A stretch of DNA of 64,000 bases from Vibrio aquaticus (GCF_003970385.1 NZ_RXZH01000005.1:1-64000); one strand, 5' to 3'. Numbered from the stretch's first letter, positions 1-9,237 are shown. Translations and numbers: made by a program. The notes: a model not told the origin generated them from the sequence alone.

Positions 1-3
1 ATT

Positions 4-123
4 TGCTTGGCGACCATAGCGATTTGGACCCACCTGATTCCATGCCGAACTCAGAAGTGAAACGAATTAGCGCCGATGGTAGTGTGGGGTTTCCCCATGT
101 GAGAGTAGGACATCGCCAGGCTT
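4..123 (+). rRNA. rrf: 5S ribosomal RNA
   Basis: This is the 5S rRNA of the large ribosomal subunit, the last rRNA of an rrn operon whose 16S and 23S genes lie before the window. The sequence starts TGCTTGGCGACC and ends CATCGCCAGGCTT. These ends pair, and the usual internal segments (CCATGCCGAACTCAGAAGTGAAAC and the GTGTGGGGTTTCCCC hairpin) are present. Length is about 120 nt, as expected. It is followed by two tRNA genes in the same orientation, a common vibrio rrn tail. Ends are judged by eye and could be off by 1-3 nt. Confidence 0.95.
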
Positions 124-163
124 TAAATTATGGAACCATGCCCAAGGGTATGTTTACCACTGC

Positions 164-240
164 GGAGTGGTAGTTCAGTTGGTTAGAATACCGGCCTGTC
201 ACGCCGGGGGTCGCGGGTTCGAGTCCCGTCCACTCCGCCA
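164..240 (+). tRNA. tRNA-Asp (anticodon GTC)
   Basis: A 77-nt tRNA with acceptor arm GGAGTGG pairing with CCACTCC, anticodon loop CTGTCAC (GTC, Asp), T-arm GCGGGTTCGAGTCCCGT and an encoded CCA end. It lies 40 nt after the 5S gene and 34 nt before tRNA-Trp, so it is processed from the same rrn transcript. Confidence 0.96.
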
Positions 241-274
241 CTAATTTGAGAGTCGTCTCAATAAATACGAAGAT

Positions 275-351
<77 letters not shown>

Positions 352-356
352 TATCT

Positions 357-393
357 AAGGCCTTAGTCGAAAGACTAAGGCCTTTTTGCTTTT
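357..393 (+). terminator. Rho-independent terminator of the rrn/tRNA operon
   Basis: A 12-bp perfect stem, AAGGCCTTAGTC with GACTAAGGCCTT around a GAAA tetraloop, is followed by TTTGCTTTT. It lies 5 nt after the tRNA-Trp CCA end. Confidence 0.9.
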
Positions 394-413
394 ATATTTA
401 AAGATGCTAATAC

Positions 414-481
414 AGAGCAGCGGATTCCCCGATTTACCAAAACAGCGCGTGTTGGGAGTTCGAATCTCTCCACCGCTGCCA
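414..481 (+). pseudogene. Degenerate partial copy of tRNA-Trp
   Basis: Positions 414-428 are identical to 296-310 of the intact tRNA-Trp (end of the D arm to the anticodon stem). Positions 447-481 match 317-351 (variable loop, T arm, acceptor 3' strand and CCA) at 34 of 35 positions. Between them the anticodon loop is replaced by 18 unrelated bases (429-446), and the 5' acceptor strand and most of the D arm are missing. It cannot fold as a tRNA. It has its own downstream terminator, so a tandem duplication of tRNA plus terminator followed by decay is the simplest origin. An attachment-site scar is the alternative. Confidence 0.8.
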
Positions 482-487
482 TATACT

Positions 488-517
488 AAGCCTCAGCAGA
501 AATGCTGGGGCTTTTTT
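488..517 (+). terminator. Terminator after the tRNA-Trp remnant
   Basis: The stem AGCCTCAGCA/TGCTGGGGCT (one G-T pair) around a GAAA loop runs into TTTTTT. It sits at the same distance from the remnant's CCA as the first terminator does from the intact tRNA. The bases from 518 to 670 hold nothing else recognisable. Confidence 0.8.
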
Positions 518-670
518 ACATCTGTTGTTTCTATGAAGCAATGTTAGGATAATTAGGCGTCCCCCTGGATCGCCAGCCTGGTCAAATCTCCGGAGTGCTG
601 TATTTAAAGCTCTAGACTGCGCATCTCGGTAGAAAGGTCAGAGCCTAACTATTACCTCTATAGTTAGTGT

Positions 671-2197
671 TTACAAAATACTTTTGGGAACAATCCTTCT
701 AAGCTTTACGCCTATTCTTTTCATAAGGCTCACTTCATCGTCAGGGTTAAAGTCTTCGGTTACACGCCAAGCATTTTCAGGTTCCATTTCTACGAGCATT
801 GACTCTTTGACACTTGATGTGATTTCAGGTGATTCAATGACAGTAAAACTTTCGGTATTAAGGTTTGCACTGCGTGGATCAAAGTTATAGGTGCCGACTA
901 CCGTAATATGATCATCAATGGTCATTGTTTTGGCGTGTAGCCCAAAGATCGGTGTTGTTGGCAACTTCTTAAACATATGCTCAGTCATGACTCTTTGCCG
1001 TACTTTCGCATCGGGCTTAAATTCATAGATTTCTACCCCTGTACTTAGTAAAGCGGCACGATCTCTTTGGTAACCGCTGAACGCTTCAAGGTTATCGTTG
1101 GATGCTAAGCTGTTCGTCAGTATCTTAATCTCAATACCTGAATCTACTAATTGTCTGAGAAACTTACGATCAGAGCTTGTAGTGACCAAGTAAGGGGTTT
1201 GGATAAGTATGTTATTCTCAGCTTGTTCAGCGAGTTCAACCAACTTACCTTTTGTTATACTTCCACCACCTAAAAAGTTTTGCTGATCGTTCTTTCCGGG
1301 TTTATCTGAGATGTATTCAACACGTTCTACGAATCTAAAACGCCCTTGTTCCATTAAGTGGTTGAAGGTTTTTGGCACCTTTTCAATTTCAGCTCTGATT
1401 TCAGGGTGAAAATTGCCAGGGTTGCATGCATAGGAATGGAGTCGACTGAAATCTGGGTTCTTAGGATGCGGGTTCTCATCTACAAGTTGCTCGACCGGGA
1501 CACTAATATCACTATTCCAAAACGTGTTAAATGAATCTTCAACATCAGATACAACTTGTCCAGCTAAGAAGACATCTCTATCTCTAAAGTTATACTCATG
1601 GTCGAATCCAAAGTACTCATCTGCAATGTTACGTCCACCAGTAATGGCTATTTGGCTATCGGCGAGGAAAACTTTATTGTGCATTCTTTGGTTTAAGCTA
1701 TGAAAGTCGGTGAGAAGAGTTCCAAGCTTGTCTACAATGTTCTTGCCAATGTTAACGTTCGGGTTATAGATTTTAATCTCTATATTTTCGTGAGCGGCAA
1801 GCATGAGTAATTCGTCCCCCCTTGCGCCTAACATGATGTCATCAATCAGCACTCTCACTCTTACACCACGTTCGGCGGCTTGCACAAGATAATCAGTCGC
1901 TATGAGTCCGATATTATCGACAGAGAAGATAAAGTACTGAATATCAATTGAGTGTTCAGCTCGTTCCGTTATCCAAGCTCTCGACATCATGGCTTCCGCG
2001 CCTTGTTCTAAAACATAAACGCCAGATTGTGAGGAGAGTTTCGATTGGAATGGATCAAGAAAATGGGACAGAGGAAGAGGCTGAGCTACTTCTAGTGATT
2101 CACAATAATTTTGATTTGAAAGAGGGACGCTATCTTTAATCGGGCTACAGCCACCTAATAAAAGAGTGAGTGAACAAAAAAATGAGGATTTCTTCAT
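671..2197 (-). CDS. Phospholipase D-family lipoprotein, ClsC-like cardiolipin synthase
   Basis: Probable cardiolipin or phosphatidyl transferase of the phospholipase D superfamily, 508 aa. It carries a lipoprotein signal with lipobox LLGGC (Cys17). Both HxKxxxxD catalytic motifs are intact: H173-N-K175 with D180 followed by GGRN, and H421-A-K423 with D428 followed by GTYNFDPRS. The layout (SLNQRMHNK, GGRNIADEYFG, ILTNSLASND, NFDPRSANLNTE) follows E. coli ClsC (YmdC), which makes cardiolipin from phosphatidylglycerol and phosphatidylethanolamine. Unlike E. coli ClsC it has a lipobox, which suggests membrane anchoring. No ymdB-like partner is adjacent. It is a single gene downstream of suhB on the same strand but separated by a terminator. 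The substrate is inferred. Confidence 0.82.
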   Translation of the reverse strand: MKKSSFFCSLTLLLGGCSPIKDSVPLSNQNYCESLEVAQPLPLSHFLDPFQSKLSSQSGVYVLEQGAEAMMSRAWITERAEHSIDIQYFIFSVDNIGLIATDYLVQAAERGVRVRVLIDDIMLGARGDELLMLAAHENIEIKIYNPNVNIGKNIVDKLGTLLTDFHSLNQRMHNKVFLADSQIAITGGRNIADEYFGFDHEYNFRDRDVFLAGQVVSDVEDSFNTFWNSDISVPVEQLVDENPHPKNPDFSRLHSYACNPGNFHPEIRAEIEKVPKTFNHLMEQGRFRFVERVEYISDKPGKNDQQNFLGGGSITKGKLVELAEQAENNILIQTPYLVTTSSDRKFLRQLVDSGIEIKILTNSLASNDNLEAFSGYQRDRAALLSTGVEIYEFKPDAKVRQRVMTEHMFKKLPTTPIFGLHAKTMTIDDHITVVGTYNFDPRSANLNTESFTVIESPEITSSVKESMLVEMEPENAWRVTEDFNPDDEVSLMKRIGVKLRRIVPKSIL

Positions 2198-2330
2198 AAG
2201 CTAAACGTGAATTAGTAGTCCATTAATCTTTTTACGCCAAGCCGAATTGCCTACCGCATATTAAATATACAACTCTTATTCATAGGGTACAGGTGGAGTG
2301 GAAGATCTTTTGAACTTCTTCCAAATGTAA

Positions 2331-2362
2331 AAAAGCCCTACTCAATAATGAGTAGGGCTTTT
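2331..2362 (-). terminator. Terminator downstream of suhB
   Basis: A 13-bp perfect stem (AAAAGCCCTACTC / GAGTAGGGCTTTT) with a 6-nt loop. On the minus strand it is followed by a run of T, ending suhB transcription. Confidence 0.88.
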
Positions 2363-2388
2363 GAATCTCAGCAGTGACGGAGCTTTAA

Positions 2389-3192
2389 TTATTTAAGTAG
2401 AGCTTCGTTACCATTTTCTCGGATGTGCTTAAGCATACCTTTCACACCGCGAGCGCTAGATGCAACAACGTTACCAGACTTCATGTAATCTGTACCGCCA
2501 GCAAAGTCAGTCATGATCGCACCCGCTTCACGAGCGATTAGGTCGCCTGCAGCGATATCCCATGGCTTAAGACCTAGCTCGAAGAAACCGTCAACGCGGC
2601 CAGCTGCGAGGTAACACAGGTCTAGTGCAGCAGAACCAGTGCGACGGAAATCGGCACAATCTACGAATAGAGAAGACATGATCTTGAAGTAAGATTCAGA
2701 GTGCTGCTTCTGCTTGTATGGGAAACCTGTCGCTAGGATAGTACCTTGAAGGTCTTTTAGCTGTTTTACGCGGATACGAGCATTGTTTAGCTGAGCGCCA
2801 GCACCACGTTGTGCAGTGAAGAGCTCGTTTTGCATTGGATCGTAAACACATGCAACTTCAGTTTTGCCCTTGAAGCGTACAGCGATTGATACAGAGAAGT
2901 GTGGTAAACCTTTTACAAAGTTTGATGTGCCATCCAGCGGGTCGATGATCCATTGTACTTCTTTATCTTTACCTTCAATTACGCCGTTTTCCTCAGCAAT
3001 AATACAGTGCTCAGGGTAAGACGCTTGAATAGTATCAATAATGATAGTTTCCGCTTCTTTGTCTACGTTTGTAACAAAGTCATTCGTGCCTTTCTGAGTA
3101 GATTCGATCTTCTCAGCATTTTCTAAAGATTTAGCAATATGGTTGCCAGCTTTTCGTGCAGCACGAATAGCGATATTAAGCATTGGATGCAT
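2389..3192 (-). CDS. suhB: Inositol-1-monophosphatase SuhB
   Basis: Mg-dependent inositol monophosphatase-family enzyme, 267 aa, the usual SuhB length. The metal and phosphate-binding motifs are present: EENG near residue 70, WIIDPLDGTSNF near 82-93, and WDIAAGDLIAREAG near 210. In E. coli, SuhB also binds RNA polymerase/NusA and takes part in rRNA antitermination complexes, and this may be its main role in bacteria. It starts at an ATG preceded by AT-rich DNA and is divergent from trmJ across 178 bp. Confidence 0.95.
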   Translation of the reverse strand: MHPMLNIAIRAARKAGNHIAKSLENAEKIESTQKGTNDFVTNVDKEAETIIIDTIQASYPEHCIIAEENGVIEGKDKEVQWIIDPLDGTSNFVKGLPHFSVSIAVRFKGKTEVACVYDPMQNELFTAQRGAGAQLNNARIRVKQLKDLQGTILATGFPYKQKQHSESYFKIMSSLFVDCADFRRTGSAALDLCYLAAGRVDGFFELGLKPWDIAAGDLIAREAGAIMTDFAGGTDYMKSGNVVASSARGVKGMLKHIRENGNEALLK

Positions 3193-3301
3193 ACTAATTT
3201 CCCAACGGATGTTAAAGAACAGAAAAACGGGCGGCAGTATACCAGATAAATCAGCAAATGGAAGTGGTTAATTTTTGTCCTGTCGTTCTTTAAGCAAGAA
3301 A

Positions 3302-3326
3302 GGGTCTGACCATTTTAGTCAGGTAT
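3302..3326. promoter_or_regulatory. Candidate type 1 IscR box upstream of trmJ
   Basis: The right two thirds (CTGACCATTTTAGTCAGGTAT) follow the E. coli type 1 IscR consensus ATASYYGACTRWWWYAGTCRRSTAT, with mismatches mainly in the first four bases. The same GACCATTTTAGTC core occurs in the second iscR box at 4150-4174. It ends 44 bp before the trmJ start, overlapping the likely promoter. Binding is inferred from sequence only. Confidence 0.6.
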
Positions 3327-3370
3327 ATGGTACTATCTTGCAGCTTTATTATTAGTCTTAGGATTTATCA

Positions 3371-4096
3371 ATGCTACACAACGTAAAAGTTGTCCTTGTA
3401 GGGACGTCGCACTCTGGAAATATTGGTTCAGCAGCTCGTGCAATGAAAGTAATGGGCTTAACTAACCTAGTGCTTGTTGACCCACAATGTCGCGTTGATG
3501 AACAAACTCTCGCCTTAGCGGCTGGAGCGGCAGATATTGCCGAAAATGCTAAGATCGTCAGTACGCTCAGTGAAGCTGTTGAAGATTGCGCATTAGTCGT
3601 AGGTTCAAGTGCACGCTCACGTACGCTTGAGTGGCCAATGTTAGAGCCTCGTGAGTGTGGTAAAAAGTTTGTAGAAGAGGGAGAGAACGCTCCTGTTGCT
3701 CTTGTGTTTGGTCGTGAACGTACCGGTTTAACCAATGAAGAACTACAAACTTGTCACTATCATGTATGTATTCCAGCTAACCCTGAATATAGCTCTCTCA
3801 ATCTCGCGATGGCGGTACAGACATTGAGCTATGAGGTTCGAATGGCTTACCTAGACCGTGAAGAAAGCCAATATGAGCCTCAAGAGCAGGCAGAGTACCC
3901 AAGACATAAAGAGCTAGAAATGTTCTTTACACACCTTGAAAAGGTCACCGTTAAGACCCAATTTATCAGTGAAGAACAGCCAGGTAAGGTGATGAACAAA
4001 CTTCGCCGCTTGTTCAATCGAGCAAGGCCTGAAGCTCAAGAGCTAAATATCCTGCGTGGTGTTTTGACTGCGATTGAAAAGAGCATTAGTAAGTAG
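3371..4096 (+). CDS. trmJ: tRNA (cytidine/uridine-2'-O-)-methyltransferase TrmJ
   Basis: SPOUT-fold methyltransferase, 241 aa, that 2'-O-methylates position 32 in the anticodon loop of several tRNAs using S-adenosylmethionine. SpoU motifs are visible: [14 protein letters not shown] near 17-30, the [13 protein letters not shown] motif near 113-125 and the cofactor-knot motif [17 protein letters not shown] near 133-149. The C-terminal extension is the TrmJ dimerisation part. It lies 120 bp upstream of iscR on the same strand, as in E. coli, and has its own IscR-like box, so it may respond to Fe-S status. Confidence 0.93.
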   Translation: MLHNVKVVLVGTSHSGNIGSAARAMKVMGLTNLVLVDPQCRVDEQTLALAAGAADIAENAKIVSTLSEAVEDCALVVGSSARSRTLEWPMLEPRECGKKFVEEGENAPVALVFGRERTGLTNEELQTCHYHVCIPANPEYSSLNLAMAVQTLSYEVRMAYLDREESQYEPQEQAEYPRHKELEMFFTHLEKVTVKTQFISEEQPGKVMNKLRRLFNRARPEAQELNILRGVLTAIEKSISK

Positions 4097-4124
4097 CATA
4101 AGTCCATATTTTCTCGATGGTTAA

Positions 4125-4174
4125 ATACCTGACTAAATTAGTCAATTAAATACTTGACCATTTTAGTCGGGTAT
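4125..4174. promoter_or_regulatory. Two abutting type 1 IscR boxes of the isc operon promoter
   Basis: Box 1 (4125-4149) contains ATACCTGACTAAATTAGTC and box 2 (4150-4174) contains ACTTGACCATTTTAGTCGGG. Both fit the 25-bp type 1 IscR consensus at nearly every position and sit end to end with no gap. Box 2 contains a TTGACC that can serve as a -35 element. [2Fe-2S]-IscR is known to repress isc operons through type 1 boxes, so this is the expected negative autoregulation. Confidence 0.85.
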
Positions 4175-4216
4175 GAAAAAATTCATACCATATAAACGGT
4201 GTGGATATGGTGTTAT

Positions 4217-4723
4217 ATGAGACTTACATCTAAAGGAAGATATGCAGTGACAGCCATGTTAGATGTGGCTCTGCATTCGCAGCAAAACCCAGTGCCTTTG
4301 GCGGATATTTCTGAGCGTCAAGGGATTTCATTGTCTTACTTAGAGCAGCTTTTCTCTAAATTGCGTAAAGCTGGACTAGTAGCGAGTGTACGTGGACCAG
4401 GCGGTGGTTACCGACTAGGTGAAGATGCGTACTCGATTGCAATCGGAACAGTGATTGCTGCCGTCGATGAATCGGTTGACGCAACGAAGTGTAACGGAAA
4501 AGGCGATTGCCAAGGCGGCTCTCGCTGTTTAACTCATACACTGTGGCGTGATTTGAGCTCACGCATTAGCGACTTCTTGAATAACATCACTCTAGGCGAG
4601 TTGATGAAAGACAATGAAGTATTAGAAATTTCTGATCGACAAGATCTCGATCTTGCCGTGAATCATGGGTTTGCAAATAAAAATACCAACACCGCGCCCA
4701 TCGGTGTCAACATCCGCAATTAA
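4217..4723 (+). CDS. iscR: Fe-S cluster regulator IscR
   Basis: Rrf2-family transcription factor, 168 aa, that binds a [2Fe-2S] cluster and represses the isc operon when the cluster is present. A winged helix-turn-helix covers residues 1-65 ([16 protein letters not shown] at the start, [16 protein letters not shown] as recognition region). The cluster ligands are C92, C98, C104 and H107, numbered exactly as in E. coli. I chose the ATG at 4217 because the family starts at [10 protein letters not shown]; an in-frame GTG 18 nt upstream has no support. First gene of the isc operon. Confidence 0.97.
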   Translation: MRLTSKGRYAVTAMLDVALHSQQNPVPLADISERQGISLSYLEQLFSKLRKAGLVASVRGPGGGYRLGEDAYSIAIGTVIAAVDESVDATKCNGKGDCQGGSRCLTHTLWRDLSSRISDFLNNITLGELMKDNEVLEISDRQDLDLAVNHGFANKNTNTAPIGVNIRN

Positions 4724-4751
4724 GCGGTTGCCTGTTACATTGGAGTAGAAA

Positions 4752-5966
4752 ATGAAACTGCCTATTTATTTAGATTATTCAGCGACTTGTCCTGTTGATC
4801 CTCGTGTAGCTGAAAAAATGGTTCAGTACATGACTATGGACGGTACGTTTGGCAACCCAGCATCACGCTCACACCGTTACGGCTGGCAGGCAGAAGAAGC
4901 AGTTGATACTGCGCGCGAGCAAATCGCAGATCTTTTAAATGCAGACCCTCGTGAAATCGTATTTACATCTGGCGCAACTGAGTCAGATAACCTTGCAATC
5001 AAAGGTGCAGCTCATTTCTACTCTAAGAAAGGCAAGCACGTAATTACTTGTAAGACTGAGCACAAAGCAGTTCTAGACCCATGTCGTCAACTTGAGCGTG
5101 AAGGCTTTGAAGTGACTTACCTAGAGCCAGAGTCAAATGGCCTGATCGACATGAAGAAACTTGAAGCAGCAATGCGTGACGACACTGTGCTTGTTTCAAT
5201 CATGCATGTGAATAACGAGATCGGCGTAATCCAAGACATTTCATCTATCGGTGAACTATGTCGTGAGCGTAAGATCGTATTCCACGTTGATGCAGCTCAA
5301 TCAGCAGGTAAGCTTCCAATCGATGTTCAAGAGATGAAAGTTGATTTGATCTCTATGTCGGCACACAAAATTTATGGCCCTAAAGGTATTGGCGCACTGT
5401 ATGTTCGTCGTAAGCCTCGTATTCGCCTAGAAGCACAAATGCATGGCGGTGGTCACGAGCGTGGTTTCCGTTCAGGTACGCTACCTACTCACCAGATCGT
5501 GGGTATGGGTGAAGCTTTCCGTGTTGCGAAAGAAGACATGCAGAAAGACTTTGAGCACGCACTAGCATTACGTAACCGTCTGCTAGATGGTGTAAAAGAT
5601 CTTGAAGCAGTAACGGTTAACGGTGATCTTGAACAGCGTGTGCCGCATAACCTAAACGTAAGTTTTGCTTTCGTTGAAGGTGAGTCTTTACTGATGTCTC
5701 TGAAAGACCTAGCGGTATCTTCAGGCAGTGCTTGTACATCTGCAAGTCTAGAGCCATCTTACGTTCTTCGTGCTCTTGGTCTTAATGACGAATTAGCACA
5801 CAGTTCAGTTCGTTTCTCTTTCGGTCGATTCACGACGGAAGCAGAGATTGACTACGCAATCGAACAAATTCGTACTGCAGTAACTAAACTGCGCGACATG
5901 TCTCCTCTATGGGATATGTACAAGGAAGGAATTGACCTAGATACGGTTGAGTGGGCACACCACTAA
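4752..5966 (+). CDS. iscS: Cysteine desulfurase IscS
   Basis: PLP-dependent cysteine desulfurase, 404 aa, that takes sulfur from L-cysteine as a persulfide for Fe-S clusters, tRNA thiolation and other uses. The PLP lysine K206 lies in SAHKIYGP, and the persulfide-forming C328 lies in [14 protein letters not shown], both at the E. coli positions. H104 (TEHKAV) and the cofactor-contacting SGATESDN motif are present. Second gene of the isc operon, 28 bp after iscR. Confidence 0.97.
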   Translation: MKLPIYLDYSATCPVDPRVAEKMVQYMTMDGTFGNPASRSHRYGWQAEEAVDTAREQIADLLNADPREIVFTSGATESDNLAIKGAAHFYSKKGKHVITCKTEHKAVLDPCRQLEREGFEVTYLEPESNGLIDMKKLEAAMRDDTVLVSIMHVNNEIGVIQDISSIGELCRERKIVFHVDAAQSAGKLPIDVQEMKVDLISMSAHKIYGPKGIGALYVRRKPRIRLEAQMHGGGHERGFRSGTLPTHQIVGMGEAFRVAKEDMQKDFEHALALRNRLLDGVKDLEAVTVNGDLEQRVPHNLNVSFAFVEGESLLMSLKDLAVSSGSACTSASLEPSYVLRALGLNDELAHSSVRFSFGRFTTEAEIDYAIEQIRTAVTKLRDMSPLWDMYKEGIDLDTVEWAHH

Positions 5967-6012
5967 TCGACGGTTATTCCCAGAAGTTAATAGAGGATTC
6001 GAGGTAAAAATC

Positions 6013-6396
6013 ATGGCATATAGCGAAAAAGTAATTGATCACTACGAGAACCCACGTAACGTTGGTTCATTTGATAAAGAAGATCCAGCGGTAGGCAGCG
6101 GTATGGTCGGTGCTCCAGCGTGTGGTGACGTAATGAAGCTTCAAATTAAAGTAACGCCAGATGGCATTATCGAAGATGCGAAGTTCAAAACATACGGTTG
6201 TGGTAGTGCAATCGCGTCAAGCTCACTTGTAACTGAATGGGTTAAAGGTAAGAGCATTGATGAAGCAGCGGCGATCAAAAACGCTGAGATTGCAGAAGAA
6301 CTAGAGCTTCCACCAGTGAAAGTTCACTGCTCAATCCTAGCGGAAGATGCTATCAAAGCAGCAGTCGCTGATTACAAGAAAAAACATCAAGAATAA
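6013..6396 (+). CDS. iscU: Fe-S cluster scaffold protein IscU
   Basis: Scaffold on which IscS assembles Fe-S clusters, 127 aa. The three cluster cysteines C37, C63 and C106 and Asp39 are present, as is the LPPVK motif (99-103) recognised by the chaperone HscA. I chose the ATG at 6013 (MAYSEKVIDHYENPRNVG) behind GAGG; a longer open frame reaches back into iscS but is not conserved. It lies 46 bp after iscS. Confidence 0.97.
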   Translation: MAYSEKVIDHYENPRNVGSFDKEDPAVGSGMVGAPACGDVMKLQIKVTPDGIIEDAKFKTYGCGSAIASSSLVTEWVKGKSIDEAAAIKNAEIAEELELPPVKVHCSILAEDAIKAAVADYKKKHQE

Positions 6397-6402
6397 GGTT
6401 AT

Positions 6403-6425
6403 AATGGGAGGCTAAGTCTCCCATT
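6403..6425 (+). other. Intercistronic hairpin between iscU and iscA
   Basis: AATGGGAG pairs perfectly with CTCCCATT around a 7-nt loop. No T run follows, so it is not a simple terminator. It probably influences mRNA stability or relative expression in the isc transcript; that role is inferred. Confidence 0.6.
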
Positions 6426-6456
6426 CATTCGCAATATAGACAAACTAAGGTGCAGT

Positions 6457-6780
6457 ATGGCCATCACAATGACAGAAACCGCGGCAAGTCGCGTTAGAAC
6501 ATTCCTAGAAAACCGAGGCAAAGGTATCGGTCTACGTTTGGGTGTTAAAACGACCGGCTGTTCTGGTATGGCTTACGTACTTGAGTTTGTTGACGAGCTA
6601 AACGAAGAAGATTCTGTTTTTGAACATGAAGGCGTTAAAGTCATCATCGATCAAAAAAGCCTAGTTTATTTAGATGGCACAGAATTGGATTACGTAAAAG
6701 AAGGCTTGAATGAAGGGTTTGAGTTCAACAACCCAAATGCTAAAGGCGAATGTGGTTGTGGTGAAAGCTTCAACGTTTAA
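6457..6780 (+). CDS. iscA: A-type iron-sulfur carrier IscA
   Basis: A-type Fe-S carrier, 107 aa, that accepts clusters from IscU and passes them to targets such as [4Fe-4S] proteins. The three conserved cysteines are C35 (TTGCSGMAY) and C99/C101 (GECGCGESF near the C terminus), as in E. coli IscA. Fourth gene of the operon, between two intercistronic hairpins. Confidence 0.97.
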   Translation: MAITMTETAASRVRTFLENRGKGIGLRLGVKTTGCSGMAYVLEFVDELNEEDSVFEHEGVKVIIDQKSLVYLDGTELDYVKEGLNEGFEFNNPNAKGECGCGESFNV

Positions 6781-6788
6781 TTGATAGC

Positions 6789-6813
6789 ACCTGTGAGTTC
6801 ACCACTCACAGGT
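6789..6813 (+). other. Intercistronic hairpin between iscA and hscB
   Basis: A 10-bp perfect stem, ACCTGTGAGT with ACTCACAGGT, loop TCACC, directly after the iscA stop codon. It lacks a U tract. It may protect the upstream iscRSUA mRNA segment or lower read-through into the chaperone genes; this is inferred from structure and position. Confidence 0.6.
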
Positions 6814-6837
6814 TTCATACCAAGGACCGAATTCTCA

Positions 6838-7353
6838 ATGAATTATTTCGAATTATTTGGGCTACCAAGTCAGTTTCAGCTGGATGGTAGCCTTCTTTCT
6901 TCACAGTTCCGTGAACTTCAAAAGCAATTCCACCCAGACAACTTTGCGACCGCATCAGAGCGCGATCGTTTAATGGCTGTGCAAAAAGCGGCTGAAATTA
7001 ATGACGCTTACCAGGTGCTAAAGAACCCCATTTCTCGTGCAGAATACTTGCTGTCACAAAATGATGTCGATATTCGTGGTGAGCAACAAACAATGCAGGA
7101 TCCTATGTTCTTAATGGAGCAAATGGAGCTGCGTGAAGAACTGGAAGGTATCTCATCTAGCTCCGATCCCGAAGACGCTTTGTTCGATTTTGAAAGCAAA
7201 GTGAGCAAGATGTTTAAGCAACAGTTGGCAGCAACTGAGCAACAGCTTAGTGATTCAGATTGGCCTCAAGCCGCTGATAGCGTGCGCAAGCTAAAGTTTA
7301 TCGCCAAACTAAAACACGAAATTGAACTAGTGGAAGACAAGCTCCTCGGCTAG
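6838..7353 (+). CDS. hscB: Fe-S assembly co-chaperone HscB
   Basis: J-domain co-chaperone (Hsc20), 171 aa, same length as E. coli. It brings IscU to HscA and stimulates the HscA ATPase. The N-terminal J domain carries the invariant HPD at 32-34 (FHPDNFA), followed by the C-terminal three-helix IscU-binding domain (MLMEQMELREELE region). I chose the ATG at 6838 (MNYFELFGLP); an upstream in-frame TTG would lie inside the hairpin. It is 19 bp before hscA. Confidence 0.96.
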   Translation: MNYFELFGLPSQFQLDGSLLSSQFRELQKQFHPDNFATASERDRLMAVQKAAEINDAYQVLKNPISRAEYLLSQNDVDIRGEQQTMQDPMFLMEQMELREELEGISSSSDPEDALFDFESKVSKMFKQQLAATEQQLSDSDWPQAADSVRKLKFIAKLKHEIELVEDKLLG

Positions 7354-7372
7354 AGAATAACAAGGACCACTC

Positions 7373-9226
7373 ATGGCATTACTTCAAATAGCGGAACCGG
7401 GTCAAAGCTCGGCACCTCATGAGCATAAACTTGCAGCAGGTATCGATTTAGGCACGACGAACTCATTGGTTGCATCGGTGCGTAGTGGCGATGCGGCAAC
7501 CTTAAAAGATCAGAACGGTCAGAGCATTCTACCTTCAGTCGTTAACTACGCGGGTGAAACGCCAGTCGTTGGCCAATCTGCCAAAGCCCTGTCTGAACAA
7601 GACCCATCGAATACCATTATCTCAGTAAAACGCTTGCTAGGTCGTTCTCTGGATGATATCCAGAAACGTTACCCAAATTTACCTTACCAGTTTAAAGCGA
7701 GTGACAATGGTTTACCTGTTCTTGAAACTCAAGCTGGCGATAAGAACCCAATTGAAGTTTCTGCTGATATTCTAAAGTCTCTTGGTCAACGAGCAGAGCA
7801 AACCTTAGGTGGTGAGCTTGCTGGTGTTGTTATTACGGTTCCGGCTTACTTTGACGATGCGCAGCGTGCAGGCACAAAAGACGCCGCTAAGTTGGCAGGC
7901 ATGCATGTTTTACGCTTACTAAATGAGCCAACAGCAGCAGCAATCGCTTATGGTCTAGATTCGGGTCAAGAAGGCGTTATTGCCGTTTACGACCTAGGTG
8001 GTGGTACGTTTGATATTTCAATCTTGCGTTTGTCTAAAGGTGTGTTTGAAGTATTGGCGACTGGCGGTGACTCTGCGTTAGGTGGTGATGACTTTGACCA
8101 CTTACTTGCTGAGCACTTGATGGATCAAGCTGGCCTTGAAGCGCCATTATCTCCTGAAAAGACTCGCGCATTACTTAACATCGCAACTGAGACTAAGATT
8201 GCTTTCTCTGAGAAGGAGAATGTTTCCGTTGACGTCTTTGGTTGGAAAGGCAGTGTTAGCCGTGAAGAGTTTGAAGAGCTTATTCGCCCTCTTGTTAAGA
8301 AAACACTGATGTCGTGTCGCCGCGCTCTTAAAGATGCAGAAGTTGACTCCGATGAAATCCTAGAAGTGGTTATGGTTGGTGGTTCAACTCGTACCCTGCT
8401 AGTACGCGAGATGGTCGGTGATTTCTTTGGCCGTAAACCGCTGACAAGCATTAACCCTGACGAAGTCGTCGCAATCGGTGCTGGTATTCAAGCTGATATC
8501 CTTGCTGGCAACAAACCAGATGCTGAGATGTTGCTTCTGGATGTCATTCCACTTTCACTCGGTATCGAAACCATGGGTGGTTTAGTCGAGAAAATTGTCC
8601 CTCGTAACACCACGATACCAGTTGCTCGTGCACAGGAATTTACCACCTTTAAGGATGGTCAAACTGCGATGAGTGTTCACGTTGTCCAAGGGGAGCGTGA
8701 AATGGTTGACGATTGTCGCTCTCTTGCTCGATTCTCACTAAAAGGTATCCCTGCGATGGCAGCGGGTGCTGCACATATCCGCGTCACTTACCAAGTGGAT
8801 GCCGACGGCTTATTGTCAGTCACTGCGATGGAAAAGAGCACCGGTGTACAATCTGAAATTCAAGTTAAGCCATCTTACGGTTTGAGTGATAACGAAGTGG
8901 CAGACATGCTCCGTGATTCAATGACTTATGCGAAAGATGACATGCTCGCTCGAGCATTGGCCGAGCAACGTGTGGAAGCGGATCGTGTGATTGAAGGCTT
9001 GATTGCTGCGATGCAAGCCGATGGTGATGAATTATTGTCAGAGTCAGAGCGACAAGCGTTAATTCAAGCGATTGAAGCACTTATCGAACTGCGCAATGGT
9101 GGTGATGCTGATGCGATTGAGCAAGGCATCAAAGATACAGATAAGGCGAGCCAAGATTTTGCTTCTCGCCGTATGGATAAATCGATTCGAGCTGCCTTGT
9201 CAGGTCAATCAGTAGATGATATTTAA
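7373..9226 (+). CDS. hscA: Hsp70-family Fe-S chaperone HscA
   Basis: Specialised Hsp70, 617 aa, that binds the LPPVK motif of IscU and drives cluster transfer with ATP hydrolysis. The Hsp70 nucleotide-binding signatures are present: [12 protein letters not shown] near 24-35, [12 protein letters not shown] near 205 and [17 protein letters not shown] near 330. The substrate-binding domain begins around residue 390 ([14 protein letters not shown]). It has the shorter C terminus of HscA rather than DnaK. Context between hscB and fdx confirms the assignment. Confidence 0.97.
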   Translation: MALLQIAEPGQSSAPHEHKLAAGIDLGTTNSLVASVRSGDAATLKDQNGQSILPSVVNYAGETPVVGQSAKALSEQDPSNTIISVKRLLGRSLDDIQKRYPNLPYQFKASDNGLPVLETQAGDKNPIEVSADILKSLGQRAEQTLGGELAGVVITVPAYFDDAQRAGTKDAAKLAGMHVLRLLNEPTAAAIAYGLDSGQEGVIAVYDLGGGTFDISILRLSKGVFEVLATGGDSALGGDDFDHLLAEHLMDQAGLEAPLSPEKTRALLNIATETKIAFSEKENVSVDVFGWKGSVSREEFEELIRPLVKKTLMSCRRALKDAEVDSDEILEVVMVGGSTRTLLVREMVGDFFGRKPLTSINPDEVVAIGAGIQADILAGNKPDAEMLLLDVIPLSLGIETMGGLVEKIVPRNTTIPVARAQEFTTFKDGQTAMSVHVVQGEREMVDDCRSLARFSLKGIPAMAAGAAHIRVTYQVDADGLLSVTAMEKSTGVQSEIQVKPSYGLSDNEVADMLRDSMTYAKDDMLARALAEQRVEADRVIEGLIAAMQADGDELLSESERQALIQAIEALIELRNGGDADAIEQGIKDTDKASQDFASRRMDKSIRAALSGQSVDDI

Positions 9227-9237
9227 GAGATAGAGTT

